Counted from the first letter of the stretch, positions 8,130-16,876 are shown. The stretch: DNA of 53,958 nt from Candidatus Woesearchaeota archaeon (GCA_016219865.1 JACRKF010000027.1:1-53958), one strand, 5' to 3'. Made by a program: numbers and translations. Notes: a model not told the origin generated them from the sequence alone.

Positions 8130-8738
8130 ATGCCATTCAAATTCCACAAAAAACGATTTATTGAAGAACAAAAGCTTCCTTTGTTTATCATCAGCATAGG
8201 CATTATTATATTATTTGCAAGCATATTTCTAGACAATATTATTATGCAGTTTGCAAAAACAAACAGCAATGTTTATACAGCATATTTCTTTCATTGGATA
8301 AGTGATTTTTCGCTGATATTTGCAATAATTGTTATTTTTATATCAATAATCTTTTTCTATGAAGAAAAAAAAGAAAATATCTATCAACTATGGATAATTT
8401 TATTACTCACCTTAGTTGTAACGGTAATTATTAAAGTTGCAGTTGCAAGAACACGTCCATCAGAAGTTATTTTTGGTTTTTCAGGATTAGATTATTCATT
8501 CCCATCGCAGCACGCTGCATTTGTGTTTGCTGCGCTTCCTTTAATCTTCAAAAGATTGAAAGAATTAAAATGGTATTTTTTAGCATTTGCCATTATTGTT
8601 AGCATCAGTAGAATCTACCTCAATGCGCATTATTTGAGTGATGTGCTTGCTGGCGCATTAGTTGGTTATATAATTGGTTGGTGTGTTGTTTCATTTAGAG
8701 AGAAATACAGGTATTTGCAAGATTACACAATCAATTAG
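8130..8738 (+). CDS. PAP2-family membrane phosphatase
   Basis: 202 aa with several membrane helices. The three PAP2 motifs are in order: KVAVARTRPSE near residues 108-118, YSFPSQHAAF near 130 (PSQH in place of PSGH), and SRIYLNAHYLSDVLAG near 155-170 with the catalytic His and Asp. Such enzymes dephosphorylate lipid (di)phosphates such as polyprenyl pyrophosphate. The next gene is a polyprenol-kinase-like protein, which suggests the pair handles a lipid carrier. Leaderless-type TATA near 8100. Confidence 0.85.
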   Translation: MPFKFHKKRFIEEQKLPLFIISIGIIILFASIFLDNIIMQFAKTNSNVYTAYFFHWISDFSLIFAIIVIFISIIFFYEEKKENIYQLWIILLLTLVVTVIIKVAVARTRPSEVIFGFSGLDYSFPSQHAAFVFAALPLIFKRLKELKWYFLAFAIIVSISRIYLNAHYLSDVLAGALVGYIIGWCVVSFREKYRYLQDYTIN

Positions 8739-8795
8739 ATTCACCTCATAATAATATATAATAAAAAATTATCTTTAACACAAAAAGGTATAAAA

Positions 8796-9374
8796 ATGAA
8801 CCAATATTTTGAAATAAAACGTAAACTGCTGCACATTCTCTTAGGCATTGTTTTAATGACATTATTCTATTATAATCTGCTTACAGTAATAATTCTTATT
8901 GCGATAATTATTATTGGATTAATTATTGCATATAGCATAAAATATTATAAATTGCCGATAATTTCATGGTGTCTAAATAATTTTGAACGAAAAAATACAT
9001 TTCCTGGCAAAGGTGTTTTTACATTCTTGATTGGAGCAACAATAGTAACAGCTGCATTTCAAAAAGATATTGCATTAGCAGCTATTGCAATCCTTGCATT
9101 TGGTGATGCGTTTTCTCATCTGATTGGAAGATACTATGGAAATATAAAACATCCATTAAACAATGAAAAATTATTAGAAGGCACAATTGCTGGCATTGTT
9201 GTTGGTTTTATAGCAGCGCTTTTCTTTGTTTCACCATTGGAAGCATTTTTAGCATCATTATTTGCAATTACGTTTGAATCATTCGAAATAAAGATAAAAC
9301 AATACATCATTGATGATAATATAAGCATTCCAGTTATTGCCGGCTGTGTTGTGTTTGTGTTACGATTATTGTAG
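8796..9374 (+). CDS. Dolichol/phytol kinase-like (CTP-dependent) membrane protein
   Basis: 192 aa, about six membrane helices. Features shared with the dolichol/phytol kinase (SEC59/VTE5) and cytidylyltransferase-like family: an N-terminal EIKRKLLHILLG, the loop AFGDAFSHLIGRYYG near 105-119, and LEGTIAGIVVGF near 128. It would phosphorylate a polyprenol or other lipid alcohol, opposite in direction to the adjacent PAP2 phosphatase. The last codons overlap a palindromic repeat and the 3' end of the convergent ATP-grasp gene. Confidence 0.65.
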   Translation: MNQYFEIKRKLLHILLGIVLMTLFYYNLLTVIILIAIIIIGLIIAYSIKYYKLPIISWCLNNFERKNTFPGKGVFTFLIGATIVTAAFQKDIALAAIAILAFGDAFSHLIGRYYGNIKHPLNNEKLLEGTIAGIVVGFIAALFFVSPLEAFLASLFAITFESFEIKIKQYIIDDNISIPVIAGCVVFVLRLL

Positions 9375-10442
9375 AGAATTTTGTTTTGCAAAACTATCTG
9401 TAATTAAATATTTTGCTAAATCAAAATACCTTATATCTGGAAAATCAGTGAATGTTTGCGCTTCAACAACTTTAATTTTATCTGGTGAGCCATCGAACAT
9501 AAGATCAATGCCAATAAATGTTGATTTTAATGCGTTTGAAGCTTTTACTGCTATATCCATGGCTGCATCAATATATTCTCTTGACAATCCTATATGAGGA
9601 CTATGCATAATTCTTGCGCCTTGAGAAAAATTAGTTACAACATTATTTTTATTATTAATCCTTGCAAAAAAGTGAGGAACTTTACCATCTATAGAGTATG
9701 CGCGAATATCAAATTTTTCATTTGGAAATATATCTGGAGAGATAATTTCTTTTTCAACAATAACTTCTTGATCTAACAACTGCTCTAATAAATCAACTCT
9801 TTCAGTAATATCCGAAAATATCCACTTATCATAAACACCATAATTTACAAGATAAGCATTTCCTGCTATATTTTTCACTTTATAATTAGTTACCCATTTA
9901 TTATGTTTTAATAAAGTAATGCCTTTTCCTTCTGCGCCATATCTGCATTTTATAAATATGCCTTTTTCAGGAGTTATATCATTTAAGAGATCTATTAGAT
10001 TTCTTGATGTAATAATATCTGTGGTTGGAACATTGTTTGCCTTCAACAAATTCAGTGTTGCAACTTTATCTCTATCTAAAGCAGCTGTTTCCGGGTTGAT
10101 GATATATTTCAATTGATAATGATTGCTAAATTTCTGTTCTAGTTGATGTTTTACATCAAGAAAAAAGTTATTGAACATTTCATAAACCATTTTTGATGTC
10201 CCATATAATAGATTATCACTTGGTATTTCACAATGTTCATTCCAAAAAGAATACGGAAAAAATAACATCACATAAATTGTTTCATTTCTAAATCCTTTAA
10301 TCAAATTTATTTCAGAATAATCTGATTTTATAACATCAAAATCAACTTTATTTGCATATGTAAAGAGTCTTGCTGCATTTCTATCGTTATATTCTTTATC
10401 TCCCTTTCCAAGAATAAGCAAACTTTTGTTGTCTTTTTCCAT
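9366..10442 (-). CDS. ATP-grasp (RimK-like) ligase
   Basis: 358 aa. The C-terminal two thirds show an ATP-grasp fold: LLKANNVPTTDII, the nucleotide loop FIKCRYGAEGKGI near 178-190, FDIRAYSIDGKVPHFFARI, and metal-binding IGIDLMFDG... VVEAQTF near the end. Such enzymes join an amine to a carboxylate using ATP. The N-terminal 120 residues are not recognised. The last codons (SFAKQNSL) are encoded by a palindromic repeat, so the native C-terminus may have been altered. It lies 20 nt downstream of the dehydrogenase-like gene and is likely co-transcribed with it. Confidence 0.7.
   Translation of the reverse strand: MEKDNKSLLILGKGDKEYNDRNAARLFTYANKVDFDVIKSDYSEINLIKGFRNETIYVMLFFPYSFWNEHCEIPSDNLLYGTSKMVYEMFNNFFLDVKHQLEQKFSNHYQLKYIINPETAALDRDKVATLNLLKANNVPTTDIITSRNLIDLLNDITPEKGIFIKCRYGAEGKGITLLKHNKWVTNYKVKNIAGNAYLVNYGVYDKWIFSDITERVDLLEQLLDQEVIVEKEIISPDIFPNEKFDIRAYSIDGKVPHFFARINNKNNVVTNFSQGARIMHSPHIGLSREYIDAAMDIAVKASNALKSTFIGIDLMFDGSPDKIKVVEAQTFTDFPDIRYFDLAKYLITDSFAKQNSLQ
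9373..9399. repeat. Diverged palindromic repeat overlapping two convergent gene ends
   Basis: AGAGAATTTTG is followed by TTTTGCAAAACTATCT, an imperfect palindrome of the same family. It overlaps the stop of the kinase-like gene on the plus strand and encodes the C-terminus of the ATP-grasp protein on the minus strand. Confidence 0.5.
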
Positions 10443-10462
10443 GGTAAGCCTTTACTCAAATT

Positions 10463-11507
10463 TTATTCAATCCTGCTACCTTGTTGAATATCAGATGGTT
10501 TATATTGTTCAAAATTCATTTTTCTAGGCTCAAGAATTGCTTTTTTAATTGCTGCGCCTAAATCTCCCCTATTGCCAATTCCCTTAAGTCCATTGTTATC
10601 AGCAATTAATAAAATAAGCGGTTCAACCTGCTCACTATATATTCTTGAAGATGTTACTGGAAATAATCCCGGATAGCCATAAATGCTTATATGCACCCTT
10701 CCTTCTTCAAGATAATAAGGTTGAGAATAATCTGTTGGTCTTATTGTTTCTATTGGATTTGGAAAATCAACTGAAAGATCCAAAACAATCAGTGTTTTGG
10801 AAGAATTCTTTATATCATCCCTACTAACTATATATTCTCTTTTTAATCTTGCATTCTCAGGCCAGGCAATTCCATTTATTAACAGATCAGCATTTTTTAA
10901 ATACCAGCTTATAAATTTATATTCTGATTTTCTTAAGATTTTAGTATTTATTCCTAATCTATAGCATGTATTTAATGCTCCGCTTGAAACATTGCCATAT
11001 CCTAAAACAACAGCAAACATATCTGACGGCATTTTCTGGCTATGCCTTAAAGCATAATAAACTCCTGCTTCGCCAGTAATATCTGTTTGATTAACTAATC
11101 TATAATTTTTAGCATCTCTAATTTGCTCCATTTCCACGATAACAAGATCTTGCAACCCAGCATAATAAATGTTCTGTTTATTCTGTTCACTATGAAACAT
11201 ACAAAAAAGAATAGATGGTTGCATCAATGAAAATTCAGCAGGCAATGGCGCTCTAACCTTAACAATTACTTCAGCCATTCCATAAAGATCTTTTACTTCT
11301 GAGATTATCTTTGCACCAGCAGCTGTATATTCATCATTACTGATAACCAGCAGCTGTATATTCATCATTACTGATATTAACTCCTTCTCCAGCATTTGCT
11401 TCAATTAAGATTTCATGTCCCATTTCAACAATTTTTCTTACAGTACTAGGAAGAACAATTACTCTTTTTTCAAGAGGATATCTTTCTTTTGGAATACTTA
11501 TTCTCAT
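10463..11507 (-). pseudogene. Alanine dehydrogenase/N5-(carboxyethyl)ornithine synthase-like, frameshifted
   Basis: The downstream frame (10463-11404 ORF) carries an alanine-dehydrogenase/PNT-type fold: ITGEAGVYYALRHSQ and the NAD-binding VVLGYGNVSSGAL. It resembles N5-(carboxyethyl)ornithine synthase. The true N-terminus is upstream in another frame: MRISIPKERYPLEKRVIVLP from the ATG at 11507, running to EGVNISNDEYTAAG. There a 31-bp tandem duplication (11315-11345 and 11346-11376, identical) shifts the frame and brings a stop. Removing one copy restores a continuous protein of about 337 aa. Either a recent inactivation, phase variation, or an assembly error. The ATP-grasp gene follows. Confidence 0.75.
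11315..11376. repeat. 31-bp perfect tandem duplication
   Basis: ACCAGCAGCTGTATATTCAT... occurs twice back to back with no mismatch (11315-11345, 11346-11376). Not a multiple of three, it breaks the dehydrogenase-like gene. Confidence 0.95.
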
Positions 11508-11639
11508 ACTAAAACCACCATAATCACTTTGTTCAACAGCGATGTATGTTTGAATTTATAAATTTATTTCCCAAAAGCTTTATATATCAGTATAACCAAA
11601 ATTGTATAAATTAAATTAAAATCCAAAGGAGTGGTCTTC

Positions 11640-12494
11640 ATGAACAAAAAAGGTGTTTATTCTTTATTGATTGTAGTACTTGTTGTAGTAGTAGGCGCAT
11701 TAGCTTTGCTAAGCATAAACAATACTGATAACATATTAACAGGAAGTGTTGTATTAGATATTGACGAAAAAACTTTTTCTGACTGCATGAATATAGAAGC
11801 ACAAAAATTAGGAGAATATAATAATGTTGAAACATACTGTAAATGCAAAGCAGAAGAAAAAAAAGGCTGTGATTTATACTTAAAACAGAAAAACAGCAAT
11901 AATTGCGAAGCTGGTTATTTGCCTGAGTTTCAATGCGAAAAGAATTCACGACAAAAAGATATCCAATATCAGAAATATCAATTTGCAGATTGTAAGACTA
12001 AATCAGTGCCTGTCAAAGAATGCAACTCTGGCTGCGCAGGAGATGTCTGCGCAAACCAAGCATGCACTGATACAGACGGTGGGAACAAACCATATATTGG
12101 CGGAACTGTTAAAGGAAACAATAAGTTTGACCAGATTAAAGAACTAAGTGATATTTGCACATCTGCTGATACATTGAGAGAATTCTATTGTAAGAATGAT
12201 GTTATTTCAGATATGTACACAGCATGTTCTTTTGGCTGCGACAAAGCAAAAGCAGAATGCATAGTTGCTCCTTGCACTGATACTGATGATGGCCAAGCAA
12301 TCTACAAAGCAGGCACAACAACAGGCGCAGTATTTGGCGAGTCAATTGATGTAAAAACAGTAAAAGATGATGTTTGCGCAAATAGCAAACAATTGAAAGA
12401 ATATTACTGCCATCTAACTGGAGCTGTTTCAGCAGTAACAGTAGATTGCACATATGGCTGCAGTGAAGGAAAGTGCACTGCTCCGACTGGATAA
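11640..12494 (+). CDS. Cys-rich surface protein with class III (pilin-like) leader
   Basis: The ATG at 11640 follows AGGAGTGG; the GTG at 11631 lies inside that site. 284 aa. The N-terminus MNKKG-VYSLLIVVLVVVVGALALL has Lys-Lys-Gly before a hydrophobic run, as in archaeal type IV pilin precursors. After a first Cys cluster, two repeats follow of the form CTDTDxG...(Y)xxGTxxG...C...EYYC...C.YGC...C, near 145-210 and 215-280. It probably sits outside the cell, with disulfides. The same repeat builds the next gene. Confidence 0.7.
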   Translation: MNKKGVYSLLIVVLVVVVGALALLSINNTDNILTGSVVLDIDEKTFSDCMNIEAQKLGEYNNVETYCKCKAEEKKGCDLYLKQKNSNNCEAGYLPEFQCEKNSRQKDIQYQKYQFADCKTKSVPVKECNSGCAGDVCANQACTDTDGGNKPYIGGTVKGNNKFDQIKELSDICTSADTLREFYCKNDVISDMYTACSFGCDKAKAECIVAPCTDTDDGQAIYKAGTTTGAVFGESIDVKTVKDDVCANSKQLKEYYCHLTGAVSAVTVDCTYGCSEGKCTAPTG

Positions 12495-12534
12495 GATAAT
12501 AAAGAATATTATTAAAAAAAAGAGGTGTATTAAT

Positions 12535-14442
12535 ATGTTAAAAAAAGGAAGTAATTATAATTTAATTTTAGTAATGATTGTTGCAATTGTTGCGATTATA
12601 GCATTATATTTAATGTCAACCAACAGCAAAAGTTCTTCAATAAATACAGCAACTATTACAGGAAATGGTGTTCTTGGTGGACCTAATTTAGGTGCAAGTG
12701 GAGTTCTAAAATGCGGTGTAAACACTTGCACTGGTGGCACAACCTGCAATGTAGTAACAAACAAGTGTGAAAAAATGGCAGACGCTAAAGTAAAATGCGC
12801 AAAAGACAGTGAATGTGTTTATGCAGGCTATTTCTGTGAGAAAACAGGCACACTTCAAAATATAGGAAATAAAATGGAAATCATAAAATACTGTGTAAAA
12901 GGTTGTAATGTAAATAATGATTGCGCAAATGGAATGCAGTGTAATACAAAAACAAACAAATGTGTAGAAGAATGTAAAGATCCAGATGGAGAAGATATTA
13001 CTAAGAAAAGCACTACAAAAGGACTCATCACACCATCTTTTGATAAACATATTGAACTAACAGATGAATGCCTAAGTGAAAATACAGTAGACGAAAGAAT
13101 ATGTTCTATTGCAGTAACAGATAATAATTTAAAAAGTGTATCAACAAAACCATTAAAATGCCCAACAGGAACAACCTGCAGTAATGGCGCATGTGTAGAA
13201 TCATGCACAGATGCAGATAATGGAAAAGATTATTTCAAGGCATCAACTGCAAAATTAGGCAAGAATGGCGCTAAAAACACAGATAGTTGTAATGAGAAAG
13301 GTGAATTAACTGAATCATACTGTGAAAACAACAAAATAAAAACAGAATTAAAAAAATGTCCAGCTGGTTGTAAAGATGGAGCTTGTGTAATACCTAAATG
13401 TACTGATAGTGATGTAACAACTAAAAACGATCCATACTCTGATGGAGAAACATATGGATTAGATGATCTGTACTATATAAATTATGGTTTAGGTGGTGGA
13501 GTTACAATGTTAAATAAAGAATTATTAACATTACAAACTATATCTGATAAGTGTGATACAGTCAATAACAAAATTACTGAATACTTTTGCAATGGAAAAA
13601 TCAATTATGGTGATATGATAACAGTATCATGTCCTACAAACACACTTTGTTTAAAAGAAGCAAATGCATGTATACCAAAATGTTCTGAAACAGATACAAA
13701 AGATCAGAATGTAGCAGGAACAGCAATTGGTTATTTTTTATCATCTAACAAAACAGAAACAAAATCAGATGTATGTGATGGAAATAAATTAATAGAATAC
13801 ACATGTTTAGCAGATGGATCAAAAATGGAACAAAAACCAGCTGTAACTTGTCCTTATGGCTGTAAAAATGGCGCATGTTTACCTATATGTAAAGACACTG
13901 ATAATACAGGAAGAGGAGAAAATGATTGGATTAATGAAGAATTCTTATTATACAGTGAAGCAACATATATTAACTTATTCAAAGCTGGTACAGCATCAGG
14001 TCCAAACCAAATAGGTAAGATAATAACAACAACAGACAAATGCGTAGGAACTACATTAACAGAAGCATATTGTGATGTAAAAACAAATACTGTAAAAACA
14101 AAGACAACAACATGTGAAAAAGGATGCGCTTCAGACGGTTCATGTAAACCATTGCCTGTAGAACCAAAATGTTTAGATAGTGATAAAGCAGCTAAAAACG
14201 AAAAAGTTGGTAATGTTGAGTATACACTAAACCAAGCAACATATATAAATTCAAAAACAGCAGGTTCAGCAAAGGAATATGGCATTGATGGAAAAGTAAC
14301 AAAGGAAGAGAAAGATGCATGCGATGGGACAAAGATTAAAGAAGCATACTGTGACATTGCTACAAAGAAAACAAAAACAATTACATATGCATGTTCAACT
14401 GGAACATGTAAAGTTATTGATGGAAAAGGGGTATGCGCATAA
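12535..14442 (+). CDS. Large Cys-rich repeat surface protein with pilin-like leader
   Basis: Start taken at 12535 (GAGGTG at 12522-12527); the track ORF extends upstream over the previous gene. 635 aa. MLKKGSNYNLILVMIVAIVAIIALYL is Lys-Lys-Gly plus a hydrophobic helix. About six repeats of 70-95 aa follow, each starting C-x-(D/E)-(S/T/A)-D, with a xxGTxxG-like centre, a (T/I)E(A/S/Y)YC step and a final CPxGC(K/x)xGAC. The repeat type matches the gene before it, so both are likely products of one operon and one surface structure. The GspE-like machinery at 45659-51730 is a possible exporter (inference). Confidence 0.7.
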   Translation: MLKKGSNYNLILVMIVAIVAIIALYLMSTNSKSSSINTATITGNGVLGGPNLGASGVLKCGVNTCTGGTTCNVVTNKCEKMADAKVKCAKDSECVYAGYFCEKTGTLQNIGNKMEIIKYCVKGCNVNNDCANGMQCNTKTNKCVEECKDPDGEDITKKSTTKGLITPSFDKHIELTDECLSENTVDERICSIAVTDNNLKSVSTKPLKCPTGTTCSNGACVESCTDADNGKDYFKASTAKLGKNGAKNTDSCNEKGELTESYCENNKIKTELKKCPAGCKDGACVIPKCTDSDVTTKNDPYSDGETYGLDDLYYINYGLGGGVTMLNKELLTLQTISDKCDTVNNKITEYFCNGKINYGDMITVSCPTNTLCLKEANACIPKCSETDTKDQNVAGTAIGYFLSSNKTETKSDVCDGNKLIEYTCLADGSKMEQKPAVTCPYGCKNGACLPICKDTDNTGRGENDWINEEFLLYSEATYINLFKAGTASGPNQIGKIITTTDKCVGTTLTEAYCDVKTNTVKTKTTTCEKGCASDGSCKPLPVEPKCLDSDKAAKNEKVGNVEYTLNQATYINSKTAGSAKEYGIDGKVTKEEKDACDGTKIKEAYCDIATKKTKTITYACSTGTCKVIDGKGVCA

Positions 14443-14525
14443 AAAAACTTTCTTTTTTTGTTTTTTTCTTTATTCAAAAAAAATGAGTTAATACTCCGCA
14501 GCTTGCTGTGTGGATTTTTACTTTT
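14443..14525 (+). terminator. T-run terminator region
   Basis: The stop is followed by TTTCTTTTTTTGTTTTTTTC, then a weak CCGCAGC-TT-GCTG hairpin with ATTTTT near 14498-14520. Archaeal termination on T-runs would fit. Confidence 0.5.
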
Positions 14526-14564
14526 CTACAACCTAAAATAAGATTTTTGTGCATGCAATAACTT

Positions 14565-15101
14565 CTACGGCAATCTATCCAATTGCTTCACTTGATAATT
14601 CTCTTCTTCAATAGTAATCACTTCTTCTTCCTGCTTTTTGTGTTCTTCTTCTTTCTTCGGCTCTTTTTTTTCTTTTTCATGATGCTCTGCCATGAATGCT
14701 TTATCTCTAATTTTACTTTGAACAGCATCCATCTCTTCAGGCTGCAATTGTTTAGGTTTCCATTGAAAGTTAATGCCGTCATTTTCTCTTCTGGATAATA
14801 TCATGCAGACAAGATGAGGATAAGGATTATTAGTATTATCGCCATTAAACATAACAATATTTGTGCCTTGCGCTCCAGATGCTTCAAACAATGCAGATGC
14901 AGTTGTGTTTGCTACAGTAAACAACTGCTGGACAACAATATCCTGCAATGCTTCAATTGTATCAACATGCTGTTTAGGAAATATTTCAACATGGCCAAGA
15001 GCAGCAGGATTATCGCTTAACATAGCTATAACTATTGCATCTTCATAAACAATCTTAGCTTTCAACTTTCCTTCTTTTATTTTGCATAGTTTACAATCCA
15101 A
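14565..15101 (-). CDS. HIT-fold protein with degenerate triad
   Basis: 178 aa. N-terminal CKLCKIKEGKLKAKIVYED has the C3-x2-C6 and opening strands of HIT proteins; GHVEIFPKQHVDTI follows. The triad position reads HLVCMILSR: H96 is kept, but the nucleophile position is V98 and the third is M100. It should not hydrolyse nucleotides by the normal route. The C-terminal 50 residues are a Lys/Glu-rich tail. The gene lies downstream of another degenerate HIT gene, separated by 60 nt that hold a palindromic repeat. Perhaps a ligand- or RNA-binding relic. Confidence 0.75.
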   Translation of the reverse strand: MDCKLCKIKEGKLKAKIVYEDAIVIAMLSDNPAALGHVEIFPKQHVDTIEALQDIVVQQLFTVANTTASALFEASGAQGTNIVMFNGDNTNNPYPHLVCMILSRRENDGINFQWKPKQLQPEEMDAVQSKIRDKAFMAEHHEKEKKEPKKEEEHKKQEEEVITIEEENYQVKQLDRLP

Positions 15102-15106
15102 AAAAA

Positions 15107-15119
15107 TTCACTTCGTTCA
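15107..15119. repeat. TTCACTTCGTTCA motif
   Basis: TTCACTTCGTTCA lies between A-rich and T-rich tracts just before the palindromic repeat at 15137. The same 13-mer occurs at 42161-42173, and a relative (complement of TGAAACGAAGTGGAA) at 51770-51784. Confidence 0.4.
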
Positions 15120-15136
15120 TTTTTTTGCTATTTTTT

Positions 15137-15158
15137 AGAGAACTTTGCAAAATTCTCT
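15137..15158. repeat. Short copy of the palindromic repeat family
   Basis: AGAGAACTTTGCAAAATTCTCT, a 22-bp palindrome with one mismatched pair, ends 4 nt before the stop of the longer HIT-like gene. Confidence 0.85.
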
Positions 15159-15161
15159 TTA

Positions 15162-16319
15162 TTATCCTATCCTCGAAATCAAATTATTTTCATCATCATT
15201 TGTTGCAGTATCATTATTTTCATTATTCTTTTGATTATTATCTTCTGCTTCCTTCTTCTCAACATACTCTTTTAATTTAGCTAAATCAACATCCTTAAAG
15301 ATATCCTGCAATTCTGCAATCTTTGCAATCTTCTCCTTAAGCAATGGCATATCATACAATAAAAGATACTTAAGTTTTGGATTAATAGCAAGCACTTCCA
15401 TAAAATCCTCATACACTTTCTCTTCAGCTTCTTGTTCAGATAATTGTTTTTTCTTGAAATTCTCTTCTAATTCCTTGAAGACATCCATTTGCGCAGGTTT
15501 TTGCGATATAATCGATGGTTGTATTGGTGATTGTGAGAACTGTGACTGCTGCTGTTCTTGCACTATTTCTGCTTCTTTTATTATTGGTTTTGATTGTTTT
15601 TGCACATCTTTAACTTCTTTCTTTTGTATAATTGCTATAATTTCATCAAGAACAACATTTTTGAGAAGCATTTGCAATTGCGGATTTGTCTGCGCTAATG
15701 CTTTAAACTGCTCTGAATTCTCAACAATAAGTCGTTTTAATGGAATATTTTTATCAATTATTGCAAGAACTTCTTCTTTTGCATAAGATGTTGGCGGCAA
15801 TGAACTTGTTTTCTGCTGTTGTTGCTGCAATGGAAATTTAGCATAAGTTGTTTTCAACATTAATGGAAGATTATTTTTTAACACTTTATACAATTCTTCC
15901 TCTTTGACAGCATCAATTTCTCCTTTTTTAAGTTCAAAGACATCAATATCATCATTCTTTTCTCTAGGAATAATATGCAATAAAAAATGCTGGCTTTGCT
16001 GGCCTGCAACAACGCCATTTGCAACAAATATCATATCGCCAAATACCAAAACACCTTCTTTGACTGCTTTGGAAATCTCTTTTATCTTCACAGCCAAATG
16101 CTGAAATGTTTCTTGCGGCAACAATGGAAGAATAGGATAATGTTCTTTCGGCATCACTAATGTATGTCCTTTAAATGCAGGATTAATATCAAGAACAGCA
16201 ATTATCTTGTCATCTTCATAGATCTTTTTTGAAGGAATCTCTCCTTTAATTATCTTGCAAAAAGGACAATTTGCTTTTTGCGCTTCTAATGCTTGCTGTT
16301 GTTCTGGAGTGAACTGCAT
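15162..16319 (-). CDS. HIT-fold protein with missing nucleophile and long C-terminal extension
   Basis: 385 aa, more than twice the HIT length. Residues 18-120 are the HIT domain: CPFCKIIKGEIPSKKIYED, GHTLVMPKEHY and HFLLHIIPRE. The triad reads H111, L113, H115, so the middle nucleophilic His is lost. Residues 130-385 are helical, Gln- and Lys/Glu-rich, with two similar segments (ENSEQFKALAQTNPQLQMLLKNVV and AINPKLKYLLLYDMPLLKEKI types). An acidic Asn tail ends the protein. It shares family and defect type with the gene downstream, which suggests duplication and a shared non-catalytic role. Confidence 0.75.
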   Translation of the reverse strand: MQFTPEQQQALEAQKANCPFCKIIKGEIPSKKIYEDDKIIAVLDINPAFKGHTLVMPKEHYPILPLLPQETFQHLAVKIKEISKAVKEGVLVFGDMIFVANGVVAGQQSQHFLLHIIPREKNDDIDVFELKKGEIDAVKEEELYKVLKNNLPLMLKTTYAKFPLQQQQQKTSSLPPTSYAKEEVLAIIDKNIPLKRLIVENSEQFKALAQTNPQLQMLLKNVVLDEIIAIIQKKEVKDVQKQSKPIIKEAEIVQEQQQSQFSQSPIQPSIISQKPAQMDVFKELEENFKKKQLSEQEAEEKVYEDFMEVLAINPKLKYLLLYDMPLLKEKIAKIAELQDIFKDVDLAKLKEYVEKKEAEDNNQKNNENNDTATNDDENNLISRIG

Positions 16320-16351
16320 ATAATCATAACCTCATATGATATCCTTTGGTT

Positions 16352-16489
16352 CTAAGTGGCATTCGAATTGTGTAAAACTACTGAATCGATATTAACATAT
16401 TTAATCAAACCTTGTAGTTTATCTGTTGGAGATATAATTGTTTTGTACTTAAGAACTTCATTGAATTGAATTCTTAGTTTTTTTACCAT
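16352..16489 (-). CDS. Possible 45-aa leaderless small protein
   Basis: MVKKLRIQFNEVLKYKTIIS... runs 45 codons to a TAG. A minus-strand TATA (CTTTATAAGC, about 16511-16520) is about 27 nt from the ATG, the spacing seen for leaderless genes here. No family recognised. The remaining DNA between 16320 and 16615 is AT-rich promoter sequence for the AbrB gene. Confidence 0.35.
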   Translation of the reverse strand: MVKKLRIQFNEVLKYKTIISPTDKLQGLIKYVNIDSVVLHNSNAT

Positions 16490-16615
16490 TTGTCATATAA
16501 CAATGTACATGCTTATAAAGATTTTCAAAATAATTACCGGGTAACACATAAAATAATTACTAGATGAAAAAACATATAAATATGATAATCATACTCATAT
16601 GGACAGGTGATCTAT

Positions 16616-16876
16616 ATGGGATTAGAAATAGCAACAATTGGAGAGAGAGGACAGATAGTTATTCCGCAATCGTTACGAGATGACTTACATATTGACAAAG
16701 GAGATAAATTTATGATTATCAAAAAAGGAGATATAATTATCTTTAAGAAATTACGAGAACCTACAAAACAAGAGTTTGCGCAAATGCTTAAAAAAGCGCA
16801 TGAATCTGCAGAAAAACACAGTCTAACAGAAAAAGACTTGGAAAATGCTCTCAATAAAGTAATGTCTCGAAAATGA
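16616..16876 (+). CDS. AbrB/MazE-type (SpoVT) antitoxin-like DNA-binding protein
   Basis: 86 aa from the ATG at 16616, which follows GGTGA (16606-16610); the GTG at 16607 overlaps that site. GERGQIVIPQSLRDDLHIDKGDKFMI is the swapped-hairpin AbrB fold, followed by a charged C-terminal helix that would bind the toxin. The stop overlaps the start of a PIN gene (ATGA), the usual antitoxin-toxin arrangement. That PIN gene is broken. Confidence 0.85.
   Translation: MGLEIATIGERGQIVIPQSLRDDLHIDKGDKFMIIKKGDIIIFKKLREPTKQEFAQMLKKAHESAEKHSLTEKDLENALNKVMSRK

Noticed and set aside
11638-12453. Leu/Cys-rich minus-strand ORFs
   Set aside because: Shadows of the Cys-rich surface protein; no start signals.
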